A stretch of DNA of 42,315 bases from Candidatus Zixiibacteriota bacterium (GCA_020344055.1 CP070813.1:1280027-1322341), one strand, 5' to 3'. Shown: positions 8,216 through 15,904, counted from the stretch's first letter. Numbers and translations are program-made. The notes: generated by a model from the letters alone, not told the origin.

Positions 8216-8286
8216 CCCACACCTTGGTGTGGGTTAATATATATTGTATTATTCTTACTATTTAACATCCCACAGCAAGCTGTGGG
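8216..8286. repeat. Pair of related palindromic repeat units
   Basis: CCCACACC/GGTGTGGG (8216-8223, 8226-8233) and CCCACAGC/GCTGTGGG (8269-8276, 8279-8286) are two near-identical 8-bp palindromes differing by one base pair, 35 bases apart with an AT-rich spacer. Paired units of this kind are typical of REP-like elements. They lie in the 166-base gap between the convergent serine hydrolase and Crp/Fnr genes and could also act as a bidirectional terminator. Confidence 0.7.
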
Positions 8287-8365
8287 TTACCGCTTGCCCC
8301 CTTCGACCGCTATCCGCAAGCCCGTCCCACTGCAGCCGCCGACCTGCTTTTGGGCTGATAACTGA

Positions 8366-9052
8366 TTAATCGTAACTTGCGGCTATCTCTCTGAGCCCCT
8401 CGAGATCGTTTATGCTGATAATGTTTCCCGATTCGAATATATATCCCCCGGCCTTCAATTTCGCGAAAGCCCGGGAAAGCGTTTCCGGGACGGTGCCCAG
8501 CAATGACGCCAGGTCCCCTTTGGAGATTTCCAATTTGAATTCCGATTTTGAGCCGGAATTTTGCACTATATATTCCGCCAACCGCGGCACCACTCCCATC
8601 AGGGAGAGCTGTTCGATTTTTCGAGCGAAATTCTTTAACCTCTGAGACAATAGGGCGATCATATTCAACGCCAGCCGGGGACGAGATTTAAGTAACTCCA
8701 GGAAACGGTTCTTTTCGATAGAGACCAGTTCGGCGTCGGATTGAGCCTCGGCGTAGGCGGGATAAGCGCCATCCGCGAAAAGCGCCGCCTCCGCTATGGA
8801 CGCTCCCGGCTGAGGAGTCATAAGGGTCTGCTCCCGGCCCGACGATGAGAGCTTGTATATTCTTACCTTGCCGCTTGCCACTATATAAAAATAACCCGCC
8901 GTATCACCCTCGGAAAAAATAAGCTGCCCGCCTTCAATATGCCGCAAATCCGCAATCCCGATTATTTCCTCGAGTTCGTTTTTTTGCAGCCCCGAAAAGA
9001 GGGGACAGGCTTTTATGGCTTTAGAGATTTTTTCTTTATCTTCGGTATACAT
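8366..9052 (-). CDS. Crp/Fnr-family transcriptional regulator
   Basis: A 228-residue regulator. The N-terminal cyclic-nucleotide-binding-like beta-roll (about 20-125) includes GQLIFSEGDTAGYFYIVASG, followed by the dimer helix (about 125-150) and a Crp-type winged helix (about 165-215) with the recognition helix in LGTVPETLSRAFAKLKAGG. There is no N-terminal Fe-S cysteine cluster, so it is not a classical FNR; the EAALF stretch resembles the effector pocket but I cannot name a ligand. The group is closest in pattern to CooA/NtcA/FixK-like and other redox-linked regulators. It lies downstream of the NifU and Mrp genes on the same strand but a terminator at 9072-9095 separates them, so it probably has its own or read-through expression. 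The ATG at 9052 has only a weak ribosome site. Confidence 0.92.
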   Translation of the reverse strand: MYTEDKEKISKAIKACPLFSGLQKNELEEIIGIADLRHIEGGQLIFSEGDTAGYFYIVASGKVRIYKLSSSGREQTLMTPQPGASIAEAALFADGAYPAYAEAQSDAELVSIEKNRFLELLKSRPRLALNMIALLSQRLKNFARKIEQLSLMGVVPRLAEYIVQNSGSKSEFKLEISKGDLASLLGTVPETLSRAFAKLKAGGYIFESGNIISINDLEGLREIAASYD

Positions 9053-9071
9053 CCAATGGTTTAATAGATGG

Positions 9072-9095
9072 AAAAAACCGGCCCGTCAGGGCCGG
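9072..9095 (-). terminator. Rho-independent terminator after the NifU-like gene
   Basis: On the minus strand a 7-bp perfect GC stem CCGGCCC/GGGCCGG (9095-9089 and 9084-9078) with a 4-base loop is followed by six T residues (9077-9072). It lies between the NifU-like gene and the Crp/Fnr gene. Confidence 0.85.
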
Positions 9096-9121
9096 AGTCT
9101 CATGGAAAAGGTATCGTTTTC

Positions 9122-9370
9122 TTATTGCGCCTGTTCGGGTTCCGGCGGAACCGCGACTATTCTTTTAACCTCGGGTACCTGCTGCCTGATCACCCGCTCG
9201 ATCCCCATCTGCAGGGTCATCTGCGACATGGGACAGCTTCCACAGGCGCCGGTCAACCGAACCCTTACGATCCCCTCATCCTCAACCACATCCACCAGCT
9301 CGACATCTCCGCCGTCGGCCTGAAGATATCCCCTGATCGAATCTATCGCCTTTTCAACCTTTTCTCTCAC
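9122..9370 (-). CDS. NifU C-terminal-domain Fe-S scaffold protein
   Basis: An 82-residue stand-alone NifU C-terminal domain (NFU type), which carries and transfers Fe-S clusters through a CxxC motif on a dimer. Seen: IRGYLQADGGDVELVDV and the motif GACGSCPMSQ (Cys43, Cys46) followed by the family's TLQMGIE helix. Length is that of minimal NFU proteins. The start is GTG at 9370, with AGGAG five bases upstream. It follows the Mrp-type ATPase by 40 bases on the same strand, and both families act in Fe-S cluster assembly or transfer, so the pair makes a consistent two-gene unit ending at the terminator at 9072-9095. The C-terminus carries a short Pro/Glu tail. Confidence 0.93.
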   Translation of the reverse strand: MREKVEKAIDSIRGYLQADGGDVELVDVVEDEGIVRVRLTGACGSCPMSQMTLQMGIERVIRQQVPEVKRIVAVPPEPEQAQ

Positions 9371-9410
9371 TTGAACTCCTATTTTAAATCCGAGTAAATG
9401 TTATTTTCCG

Positions 9411-10481
9411 TTATCCTGCCGCGGCGATTATTTTTTCGGCGATTTTACCGAATTCAACCGACGCCGGAGTACTGTTGTCGGAAAGAGCGATCGGCTTTCC
9501 CAGATCGCCGCCTTCACGGATCGCCGTTTCCAGCGGAATCTGCCCCAGAAGAGGAATACGCATTCTCTCGGAAAGCTCGGTTCCTCCTCCTGTACCGAAA
9601 ATATATTCTTTTTTACCGTCAGGGGCAAGGAAATACGACATGTTTTCTACCACTCCCAGCATCTTAATGTCAAACTTATCAACAAGTTGCCCGATTCTGG
9701 AGGCTACCATATAAGCTCCCGGCTGAGGCGTGGTAACCAGAATGGAATTTACTCCCTTTGCGGTATTCGCCACGGATAACGCTACGTCGCCCGTCCCGGG
9801 AGGTAAATCGATAAATAGGTAATCGAGGTCGTCCCAGTATACGTCGCTTAAAAACTGCGTCACCGCTTTGTGCACCAGGGGACCGCGCCAGATAACCGAT
9901 TCCGATTCGCTGATGAAAAATCCCATTGAAATAACCTTAATCCCGTAGCTGTCCAGTGGAATAATCGTGTTGTCTATTACCGTGGGAGCCCCCTTAATCC
10001 CCAGCATTCTGGGGATGGAAAAACCGTAAATGTCGGCATCCAGTACGCCGACCTTAAAACCTCTTCGAGCGACGGCGGCGGCGAGATTTACTGTCACAGT
10101 GGACTTGCCGACGCCACCTTTTCCCGACGCCACAAGAATGACGTTTTTGACGTTCTTTCTGGCGAACGATTCGGAGGGATCTTTACCTTTTAACTGTTTT
10201 GTGAGATTTTTCCTCTCCTCGGCGGTCATGGCGGAAAAATCTATCTTTATTTCCCGGATCTCCGGAATATCGGATAACGCTTTTTCGATGTCACTCTGAA
10301 TACGGTTTTTCAAGGGACAACCGGGGATCGTCAATTTAATCTTTACGGTTAAACGTCCGTCCTTGGCCTCGATTCTTTCAACCATGCCCAATTCTACTAT
10401 TGACCGGTTTAATTCGGGGTCGTAAACCTCCGCCAACCTTGACATCACCAGTTCGGTATCAAACTTTTCTTTTTCCATCAT
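9411..10481 (-). CDS. Mrp/NBP35-family P-loop ATPase, Fe-S cluster carrier
   Basis: A 356-residue protein with an N-terminal MIP18/DUF59 domain (about 8-85, containing TIPGCPLKNRI) and a deviant Walker A P-loop ASGKGGVGKST (118-128), then LDADIYGFSIPRMLG, the switch motif DLPPGTGD and VENMSY. This is the Mrp/ApbC architecture: ATP-dependent carriers of 4Fe-4S clusters. The CxxC pair that bridges the cluster in many Mrp proteins, normally just after ENMSY, is missing here (the segment reads FLAPDGKKEYIFGTG); Cys55 in the MIP18 domain remains. Two adjacent ATG codons (10481, 10478) are possible starts. It heads the minus-strand unit with the NifU-type gene and is divergent from rex across 365 bases. 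Confidence 0.92.
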   Translation of the reverse strand: MMEKEKFDTELVMSRLAEVYDPELNRSIVELGMVERIEAKDGRLTVKIKLTIPGCPLKNRIQSDIEKALSDIPEIREIKIDFSAMTAEERKNLTKQLKGKDPSESFARKNVKNVILVASGKGGVGKSTVTVNLAAAVARRGFKVGVLDADIYGFSIPRMLGIKGAPTVIDNTIIPLDSYGIKVISMGFFISESESVIWRGPLVHKAVTQFLSDVYWDDLDYLFIDLPPGTGDVALSVANTAKGVNSILVTTPQPGAYMVASRIGQLVDKFDIKMLGVVENMSYFLAPDGKKEYIFGTGGGTELSERMRIPLLGQIPLETAIREGGDLGKPIALSDNSTPASVEFGKIAEKIIAAAG

Positions 10482-10770
10482 CTTTCCCCGGATTTTTTAT
10501 TCTTCGTCGTGCCCTATGAATAACGTAGATAATTTAATGCCGGTTTCAAATCAAATAGATTTAAAGAAATTTATTTTATCAATCTTGCGTTAATGATTTA
10601 AGGCATAAATACTGAATTTCAGTCAGGAGGAATTTACGGGTTTAAATAGCGGTCGGGGTAGCTCGCGAAACGGCTTTTAACCTGACCCGGCGGTCGATTA
10701 ATTGCAATACTATGATTTTAAATAAATTATGATCCCGAAATATTAATATTTTTTTTCTATAAATTTTTCC

Positions 10771-10798
10771 TTGACACCTGTAAGACGATTTCTATATT
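10771..10798 (+). promoter_or_regulatory. rex promoter
   Basis: TTGACA at 10771-10776 and TATATT at 10793-10798 are separated by 16 bases, a strong sigma-70-type promoter. The expected transcription start is near 10805, inside the Rex box. The rest of the 365-base gap (10482-10846) is AT-rich, must also hold the promoter of the minus-strand Mrp gene, and shows nothing else I can name. Confidence 0.75.
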
Positions 10799-10804
10799 TA
10801 GCGA

Positions 10805-10822
10805 TTGTGAAACCATTCACAA
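10805..10822. promoter_or_regulatory. Rex operator (Rex box)
   Basis: The 18 bases read TTGTGA-AACCAT-TCACAA, a perfect match to the known Rex consensus TTGTGAnnnnnnTCACAA. It covers the predicted start of transcription, immediately after the -10 box at 10793-10798, and ends 24 bases before the rex start codon. Bound Rex would block RNA polymerase, so rex is very probably autorepressed and induced when NADH rises. Confidence 0.9.
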
Positions 10823-10846
10823 ATCAGGTTTAACAGGCGATACCGA

Positions 10847-11503
10847 TTGGCAACGAATAGAAAAATAAGAAAGATATCCGATTCGACAATTCACAGGCTT
10901 TCAATCTATTACCGCGCTCTATTGGCTCTGGAGAAGGAAGGCTATGACACCATTTCATCGAAGGAACTGGCGAAACGTGAAAAGTTGACCCCGGCCCAGG
11001 TCAGGAAAGATCTGTCCTTTTTCGGCAGTTTCGGGACGCGTGGATTGGGTTACCCTGTTAAGCAGCTTATGCAGGAAATATCCGACATCCTGGGGATAAA
11101 TCGGGCCTGGAACGTAGCCCTTATCGGCGTGGGAAATGTCGGGTCGGCTCTGGTCAGCTATAAGGAGTTCGCCAAGCAGGGTTTTGTGATAAGATTGATT
11201 TTCGATAATGATCAGCGTAAAATCGGTTCCAATCATAAAGGGATAGTCGTTTCGGATATTGCGGAAATGGGAAAGCTCATTCCCGAGCATAATATCTCCA
11301 TCGCGATAATAACGGTTCCCGGTTCCGCCGCCCAGAAAGTCTGTGACGGTGTGGTGGAGTGCGGTGTTAGAGCCATACTGAATTTCGCTCCTATAAACCT
11401 GCGCGTTCCCGATGACGTTTACCTGAGAAATGAGAATATGGCCATTGAGCTGGAGCACCTCTCATTTTTGCTTCGGAACATGGAATTTGGGATTGCGGAA
11501 TAG
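10847..11503 (+). CDS. rex: Redox-sensing transcriptional repressor Rex
   Basis: A 218-residue Rex protein, which binds DNA when NAD+ is high and releases it when NADH rises. Seen: N-terminal winged helix with the family signature TPAQVRKDLSFFGSFGTRG (about 49-67) and YPVKQL, then the Rossmann domain with GVGNVGSALV (about 95-104), the NAD(H) acidic end FDNDQRKIG, and the C-terminal swapped helix ending SFLLRNMEFG. Length and domain order are normal. The start is TTG at 10847; its ribosome site (ACAGGCGA) is weak. The perfect Rex box upstream supports the identification independently. The divergent neighbour is the Mrp-type Fe-S gene, so the region groups redox and Fe-S functions. A hairpin at 11513-11568 follows the stop. 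Confidence 0.96.
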   Translation: MATNRKIRKISDSTIHRLSIYYRALLALEKEGYDTISSKELAKREKLTPAQVRKDLSFFGSFGTRGLGYPVKQLMQEISDILGINRAWNVALIGVGNVGSALVSYKEFAKQGFVIRLIFDNDQRKIGSNHKGIVVSDIAEMGKLIPEHNISIAIITVPGSAAQKVCDGVVECGVRAILNFAPINLRVPDDVYLRNENMAIELEHLSFLLRNMEFGIAE

Positions 11504-11512
11504 GCACCCGGA

Positions 11513-11568
11513 TCAGGCCCGAAATTATAACTTGTTAAAATATAATGTGTTAACGCTTTCGGGCCTGA
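11513..11568. repeat. Long imperfect palindrome after rex
   Basis: Outer arms TCAGGCCCGAAA (11513-11524) and TTTCGGGCCTGA (11557-11568) are exact reverse complements over 12 bp. An inner pair GTTAA/TTAAC (11534-11538, 11550-11554) extends the symmetry. It begins 10 bases after the rex stop and lacks a T-run, so it may be a factor-assisted terminator, an mRNA 3' stabiliser or a protein site. Confidence 0.6.
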
Positions 11569-11652
11569 ACGTTTCCTGCCCGGCTCCAATTTTCTGGAAC
11601 AAATAGGGGTATTATGGTTGTAAACATTTTGAGTAAAAAATGGAATTGTCCC

Positions 11653-11681
11653 TTGACTTTTAAAATGGCCGAGCCGATATT
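11653..11681 (+). promoter_or_regulatory. Probable promoter of the gene at 11692
   Basis: TTGACT (11653-11658) with a 17-base spacer to GATATT (11676-11681); TATTGT at 11678-11683 is an alternative -10. The gene's ATG is only 8-10 bases further on and has no Shine-Dalgarno, so the mRNA would have almost no leader. Confidence 0.4.
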
Positions 11682-11691
11682 GTAAAACTGT

Positions 11692-12114
11692 ATGGCGCAA
11701 TTTTCGACATTAATGAGGATTTTCCTGTTTGCTGTATTATTATCCGTAGTCTCTTTATCGAGGGCCTATTCTCAGCAGCCGTTAAGCGTGGCCTGCGAGC
11801 CTTATGGTTCGGTCACAATTAACGGCTCTCCGGCTTCTGATAATATGCTTGTCATAGCGTACGTGGGGGATATCGAGTTGGCCCGGACCTCAACGCAGGG
11901 CGGTCAATATTCGCTCGTGATCAATCTGGATGATCCGGATACGCCCCAGAGGGAGGGTTATCAGCCAGGGGATATTATCAATATCCGCGTCAACGGAAAT
12001 CCCGCCTCGCCGGCTTTTGAGGCTTTCGCGGGCCGCCATAGAAGGGATCTCGAGGTGGTGACGCTTGGAGTTACGCTCGAGACCTGGGGCCGTATAAAAG
12101 CGTTGTTTAAATAA
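11692..12114 (+). CDS. Secreted single-domain beta-sandwich protein, unknown function
   Basis: A 140-residue exported protein with a signal peptide (about 1-28; hydrophobic core IFLFAVLLSVVSLS, cleavage after AYS or nearby). The mature part has the pattern of a carboxypeptidase-regulatory-like or transthyretin-like beta-sandwich: CEPYGSVTINGSPAS, MLVIAYVGDIELART, a YSLVINLDDPDTP edge, and GDIINIRVNGNPA, in which a small substituted 'added content' domain carries an attribute of a larger assembly. Such domains in FCB bacteria often occur in surface proteins; here it stands alone. No catalytic residues are apparent. The start at 11692 lacks a ribosome site (another ATG is at 11713) and follows a putative promoter closely. 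I cannot assign a role. Confidence 0.75.
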   Translation: MAQFSTLMRIFLFAVLLSVVSLSRAYSQQPLSVACEPYGSVTINGSPASDNMLVIAYVGDIELARTSTQGGQYSLVINLDDPDTPQREGYQPGDIINIRVNGNPASPAFEAFAGRHRRDLEVVTLGVTLETWGRIKALFK

Positions 12115-12380
12115 AAATGCACTCTAATAATATCCTCAGGCGTCGAAAAAGGCGTTTTTTTATCAGATTTGGGTCTCTTGATTGCGGCCGTAAAATGAAC
12201 TTGCCATTTAACTCGTTTTTCACTAATAACATATAACGTTATCGGAACGAATTTCGGTGCGGGAGCGTTTTTGCTAAAAATCGCGTTTTAAAACCTGTCC
12301 GCATTCATTATAATTGCGGATAAGGCTTAAATGATGAATGTAAACAAATGATGACAATATCCGTAAAACAGGAGGAGTGA

Positions 12381-12719
12381 ATGAAGCTGACCAGCAGAGA
12401 AGAGAACAGTATCGTGATATTGGAACCAAGAGGGAAGATAATGGGCGGTCCCGATGCCACCATATTGCATGATCAGTTGCATGAATTTATCGATCAGGAT
12501 AAAAAGAGGGTTGTGATAGATCTGGCTAAAGTTGAATGGATGAATTCCACGGGCCTGGGTATTTTAATTTCAGGGTTGACTACCTTGAGAAATAACGGCG
12601 GGGAGCTGAAACTTGCCCGGGTCACCGAAAAAATCGAATCTCTTCTGACAATAACCAAGTTAATCACGGTTTTCGACAATTACGATTCCGTAGAGGATGC
12701 CCTGAAAAGTTTTGATTAA
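12381..12719 (+). CDS. Anti-sigma factor antagonist, STAS domain (RsbV/SpoIIAA type)
   Basis: A 112-residue STAS protein. In partner switching, the unphosphorylated antagonist binds the anti-sigma kinase and frees its target; the kinase phosphorylates a Ser in the STAS loop and a PP2C phosphatase removes the phosphate. The phospho-acceptor motif WMNSTGLGIL is visible with Ser56, the same position as in RsbV. AGGAGG stands 5 bases before the ATG. The kinase (12814) and a SpoIIE phosphatase (13250) follow, completing a module. A strong terminator lies between this gene and the kinase gene, so the antagonist may be made in excess. The 266 bases upstream (12115-12380) hold no gene and no promoter I can call with confidence. 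Confidence 0.95.
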   Translation: MKLTSREENSIVILEPRGKIMGGPDATILHDQLHEFIDQDKKRVVIDLAKVEWMNSTGLGILISGLTTLRNNGGELKLARVTEKIESLLTITKLITVFDNYDSVEDALKSFD

Positions 12720-12764
12720 CCCGCCTTTAGCATGCAGGGTATGGAGTTCGATAAATTCGATTAT

Positions 12765-12791
12765 AAGGTGGGTGGAATTCCCACCTTTTTT
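12765..12791 (+). terminator. Rho-independent terminator inside the partner-switching operon
   Basis: AAGGTGGG (12765-12772) and CCCACCTT (12780-12787) form a perfect 8-bp stem with a 7-base loop, running into six T residues (12786-12791). It sits between the STAS gene and the anti-sigma kinase gene, 22 bases before the latter's ATG, so some read-through is expected if the genes share a promoter. Confidence 0.85.
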
Positions 12792-12813
12792 ATAATTATG
12801 ACCGGAGACCGAT

Positions 12814-13239
12814 ATGACCGATAACAACCGTTTTTCCGATTCCCTGACTTTTCCAAGTACAACCGACCAGGTCGCGAAGGCGGACGAATTCCTTGAGACG
12901 TGGTTACGTAAAATTGGCGTACCCGAGGATACTATCGCCAATCTGGCGATAGCCGTTACCGAACTCGTCAATAACGCTATCGTCCACGGCAATAAGCTCA
13001 AAAGGAATAAAAAGGTAACCGTCTCTTTAACCTTTGATTCAGGTATGATAAAAATAACCGTTGCCGACGAAGGAGAGGGTTTTAATCCCGAAAACGTCCC
13101 CGATCCCCTGGCGAAGGAAAACTTGATGAAGGAAATCGGAAGAGGAATTTTTATAGTGAATTCGCTGATTGACGAGGTTAAATTTCAGTTTCCGCCCGGA
13201 GGCGGGACGAAGGTTACGATTACAAAAAATATAGCGTAA
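12814..13239 (+). CDS. Anti-sigma regulatory serine kinase (RsbW/SpoIIAB type, HATPase)
   Basis: A 141-residue GHKL ATPase of the anti-sigma factor kinase group. Seen: N-box AVTELVNNAIVHGN (about 49-62, with Glu and Asn for Mg-ATP), G1 box DEGEGFNPENVPDP (about 85-98) and G2 box GRGIFIVNSLID (about 109-120). It should bind either the STAS protein encoded at 12381, which it would phosphorylate, or an output partner such as a sigma factor. No sigma factor gene is in the window, so the output is unknown. GGAGA precedes the ATG. The gene is 10 bases from the SpoIIE phosphatase gene, indicating co-translation, but a terminator separates it from the STAS gene. Confidence 0.93.
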   Translation: MTDNNRFSDSLTFPSTTDQVAKADEFLETWLRKIGVPEDTIANLAIAVTELVNNAIVHGNKLKRNKKVTVSLTFDSGMIKITVADEGEGFNPENVPDPLAKENLMKEIGRGIFIVNSLIDEVKFQFPPGGGTKVTITKNIA

Positions 13240-13249
13240 AGAAGGTAAA

Positions 13250-15469
13250 TTGAACATAGGTCAGCTAATAGATCTGGTTTATCTGGCTTCCGGCCTCTCG
13301 CTGTTCATGCTCGCCGGCGTGATTTTCAGGGAAAATCCCGCAGGGCGTCTGAATATAATCGCGTCTATAATGCTGTTTTTTGCCGGGATCGGGCCTCTCG
13401 CGGCATCGGCCTATGGATCATTTCTCGAAGGCATTCCCGATATACCAACCTGGCTTCTAAACAGCTTCTATGTATGGGAGCTGTTTTTCCCGGCGCTTTT
13501 GTATTTCTCGGCGATTTTCCCCGAACCCCGGCCGTTTTATTACAGGTACAAGAAACTGCTGCAAATCGCTTTCCTGCCAACCGTCTTTCACCTCCTGATG
13601 GTCGTGTTTATGGCGGAACCCGAGAGAGTCTTGAGTCTGTTGACCTTCGAGTCTTCGTTCCCCATAATCGGGGCGATATTATCGCTCGTATTTGAAATTC
13701 TAAGGATGATTACGGCGTTTATCGGGTTTCTCCTTCTGTTCCATTCCCGATTTTTCTCAATCATAAATCTGGCCTATGTGGTTCTGGCCCTCATAATACT
13801 CTATTACGGTTACAAAAGAATTGAAAATCTCCGCTTGAAACAGCAGGTAAGAGTCGTAATCTATGGAATCAGCATCGGCGTCGGTTTGTATACTCTGGCG
13901 ATAATAATACCCACGATTTTTGCCATAAATTTGACGAATCCGGTTCGGGATGCCATGGTTATGCTGGGCCTTATTGTGGGGCCCGGGAGTATCTCCTGGG
14001 CTATCGTTAAATATCAGTTCCTCGATATCGGGCTTATAGCGCGGAAATCGCTGGTTTATTCTATCTCCACCGCCATCGTCGTGGGAGGATACCTGATAAT
14101 AGTGATGCAGGCGGGCTCGATAATTCAGAGCCTGATAGGCCGCGAATCGCAAATGATGAACGTCCTGGTTATAATAGTGATGCTGTTATTCTTCCAGCCC
14201 ATTTACACTCAGGTGGATGATTTTGTTAAGAGGATATTTATCCGGTCCCGAGGAGATTTCAGCCAGATTTTGGAATCTTTTTCCAGGGAAATATCGACCG
14301 TCTTTCAAGAAGAAAAATTGGCGGCGACCGTAAAGGATACCTTGAAACGTGAAATGTTTATAGAAAACGTCGAAGTATGTTTCAGGGAGACGGAACGGGT
14401 CTACAAGCTGGTGTCGCTGGATCCCACGGGCCCCCGGGTGGAAATGGAAGAACATACTTACAATTACCTTATCTCCAAGCAAGCGCCCTTGTTCGCGGAC
14501 GAAATATCGTCAAAAATGGACGAGAGATGTCTCGGGGACGCGCTGAAACATCATAGTACCGAGGTCATCGTGCCGCTCATAAGAAAAGACGAACTGGCGG
14601 GACTCCTGTTTCTTTCGTCCAAGGTAGCGGGATTTCGTTACGGTTCCGAGGATCTTTCATTCTTGAAGATTCTGGCCAACCAGATCGTCGTCGCTCTCGA
14701 AAGCTGTGAGCTCTACAGGGAATCGCTGGAAAAACAGAGAATGGAGGAGGAACTCGCGGTCGCCAAACAGATCCAGAGGGGGCTTCTTCCCGGAGAACTT
14801 CCTTTGATGAGAAATTTCGATTTTGCCGCCTTTATTGAACCATCCCGACAGGTGGGAGGCGATTATTATGATTTTATTCCGATAAGCAGTGAAAGGACGG
14901 GGATAGTGATAGCGGACGCTTCGGGCAAAGGCGTGCCCGCGGCACTGTTTACGGCCCGGATGCAGGTAATGATACAGAGCGAGGCCAGGTTCGGCAAACG
15001 ACTGGAGGAGATGATGTTTTCCATTAACAATTTCCTGTCGGAGTCGTCATCCGGCGAACGTTTCGCGACCTGTTTCTATGGTGAAATCGACGATAACGAA
15101 AGAAGGCTGTTTTATTGTAATGCCGGCCACAACTACCCCATACTCGTCAGAAAGAACGGTTCCGCAGAAAGCCTCAAAAAAGGAGGCCTTATTCTGGGGG
15201 CCTTTCCCGAAGAGAGATATGAGACGGGGGAAGTCCTGTTTGAACCGGGCGACGTGCTTGTTCTTTACACGGACGGTCTGTCGGAGGCGATGGATGACAA
15301 CAATATTGAATTCGGCGAGCAGAGACTTACCGAAAATATCAGAAAATTCAGAGTCCATCCCGCCGAGGTTATCAGCTCCATGATAGTTAAAAGCGTCAAA
15401 CAATTCGCCGCCGGTATCAACGATCTCGATGATATGACACTGGTCGTGGTTCGGGCGAAAGAGACATGA
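13250..15469 (+). CDS. Membrane PP2C-type phosphatase: multi-helix sensor, GAF-like and SpoIIE domains
   Basis: A 739-residue membrane signalling phosphatase. Residues 1-320 hold about eight to nine hydrophobic helices resembling the 7TM-type sensor region of some histidine kinases. Residues about 335-485 form a GAF-like domain (VIVPLIRKDELAGLLFLSSK, then FLKILANQIVVALE). Residues about 500-739 are a SpoIIE/RsbU PP2C domain: AKQIQRGLLPGELP, metal motif VGGDYYDF (Asp538), DASGKGVPAAL (about 557-567), NAGHNYP, LVLYTDGLSEAMD and NDLDDMTLVV (about 723-732). It should dephosphorylate the STAS protein encoded at 12381 and so release the kinase's target. The start is TTG at 13250 with GAAGG upstream. 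The signal sensed by the membrane region is unknown. Confidence 0.94.
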   Translation: MNIGQLIDLVYLASGLSLFMLAGVIFRENPAGRLNIIASIMLFFAGIGPLAASAYGSFLEGIPDIPTWLLNSFYVWELFFPALLYFSAIFPEPRPFYYRYKKLLQIAFLPTVFHLLMVVFMAEPERVLSLLTFESSFPIIGAILSLVFEILRMITAFIGFLLLFHSRFFSIINLAYVVLALIILYYGYKRIENLRLKQQVRVVIYGISIGVGLYTLAIIIPTIFAINLTNPVRDAMVMLGLIVGPGSISWAIVKYQFLDIGLIARKSLVYSISTAIVVGGYLIIVMQAGSIIQSLIGRESQMMNVLVIIVMLLFFQPIYTQVDDFVKRIFIRSRGDFSQILESFSREISTVFQEEKLAATVKDTLKREMFIENVEVCFRETERVYKLVSLDPTGPRVEMEEHTYNYLISKQAPLFADEISSKMDERCLGDALKHHSTEVIVPLIRKDELAGLLFLSSKVAGFRYGSEDLSFLKILANQIVVALESCELYRESLEKQRMEEELAVAKQIQRGLLPGELPLMRNFDFAAFIEPSRQVGGDYYDFIPISSERTGIVIADASGKGVPAALFTARMQVMIQSEARFGKRLEEMMFSINNFLSESSSGERFATCFYGEIDDNERRLFYCNAGHNYPILVRKNGSAESLKKGGLILGAFPEERYETGEVLFEPGDVLVLYTDGLSEAMDDNNIEFGEQRLTENIRKFRVHPAEVISSMIVKSVKQFAAGINDLDDMTLVVVRAKET

Positions 15470-15550
15470 TAGATTAGAATTCTTGAAACGTAATGAATAA
15501 GCGGTATGTATATATATATGAAAGGTTTTAATTACCTTGCGGAGGACCTG

Positions 15551-15904
15551 ATGAAAGACCTGACGCCGGAGAACATAAGAGATCTCAGCAATGATCAGAT
15601 TGAGCTTCTATCGGAACTGGGTGAACTCGCAAAAACGGAGAGAGATCTGACCGAGAAGATTGAAACCATTCGCAAACAGTCCGAGAATGTGGGATTGAGG
15701 GGTCCCAATCGGGAAACCAGGGCTTTGTATGAGGACAACGAATTCGATGAGCTTTTATCGATAAAGTCGATAAGGGAAAGGGAAGCGATCAGGGAAAAGA
15801 TTGCCGGGCTGATGCGTTCTCTGGTGGAAGCCGGTCTGGGTGACCTGGCGCTGATTAAAAGACAGGCCTTAAATTACGGGGTCGATTTAAAGAAGCAAAA
15901 ATAA
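15551..15904 (+). CDS. Small charged, helical protein of unknown function
   Basis: A 117-residue soluble protein, almost entirely helical and highly charged, with a likely coiled coil over about 15-45 (LLSELGELAKTERDLTEKIE) and a second helical pair over about 62-105. It has no cysteine and no recognisable catalytic motif. The start at 15551 is chosen over an in-frame ATG at 15506 because GCGGAGG lies five bases before it. It sits 81 bases after the SpoIIE phosphatase gene and its stop codon overlaps the start of the GWxTD lipoprotein gene by one base (TAATG), so the two are translationally coupled. It may be an adaptor for one of these neighbours (inference); I do not recognise a family. Confidence 0.7.
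   Translation: MKDLTPENIRDLSNDQIELLSELGELAKTERDLTEKIETIRKQSENVGLRGPNRETRALYEDNEFDELLSIKSIREREAIREKIAGLMRSLVEAGLGDLALIKRQALNYGVDLKKQK

Noticed and set aside
12140..12170. Possible terminator with a T-run near 12160
   Set aside because: The arms before the T-run are direct rather than inverted (GGCGTC and GGCGTT), so no stable stem forms.
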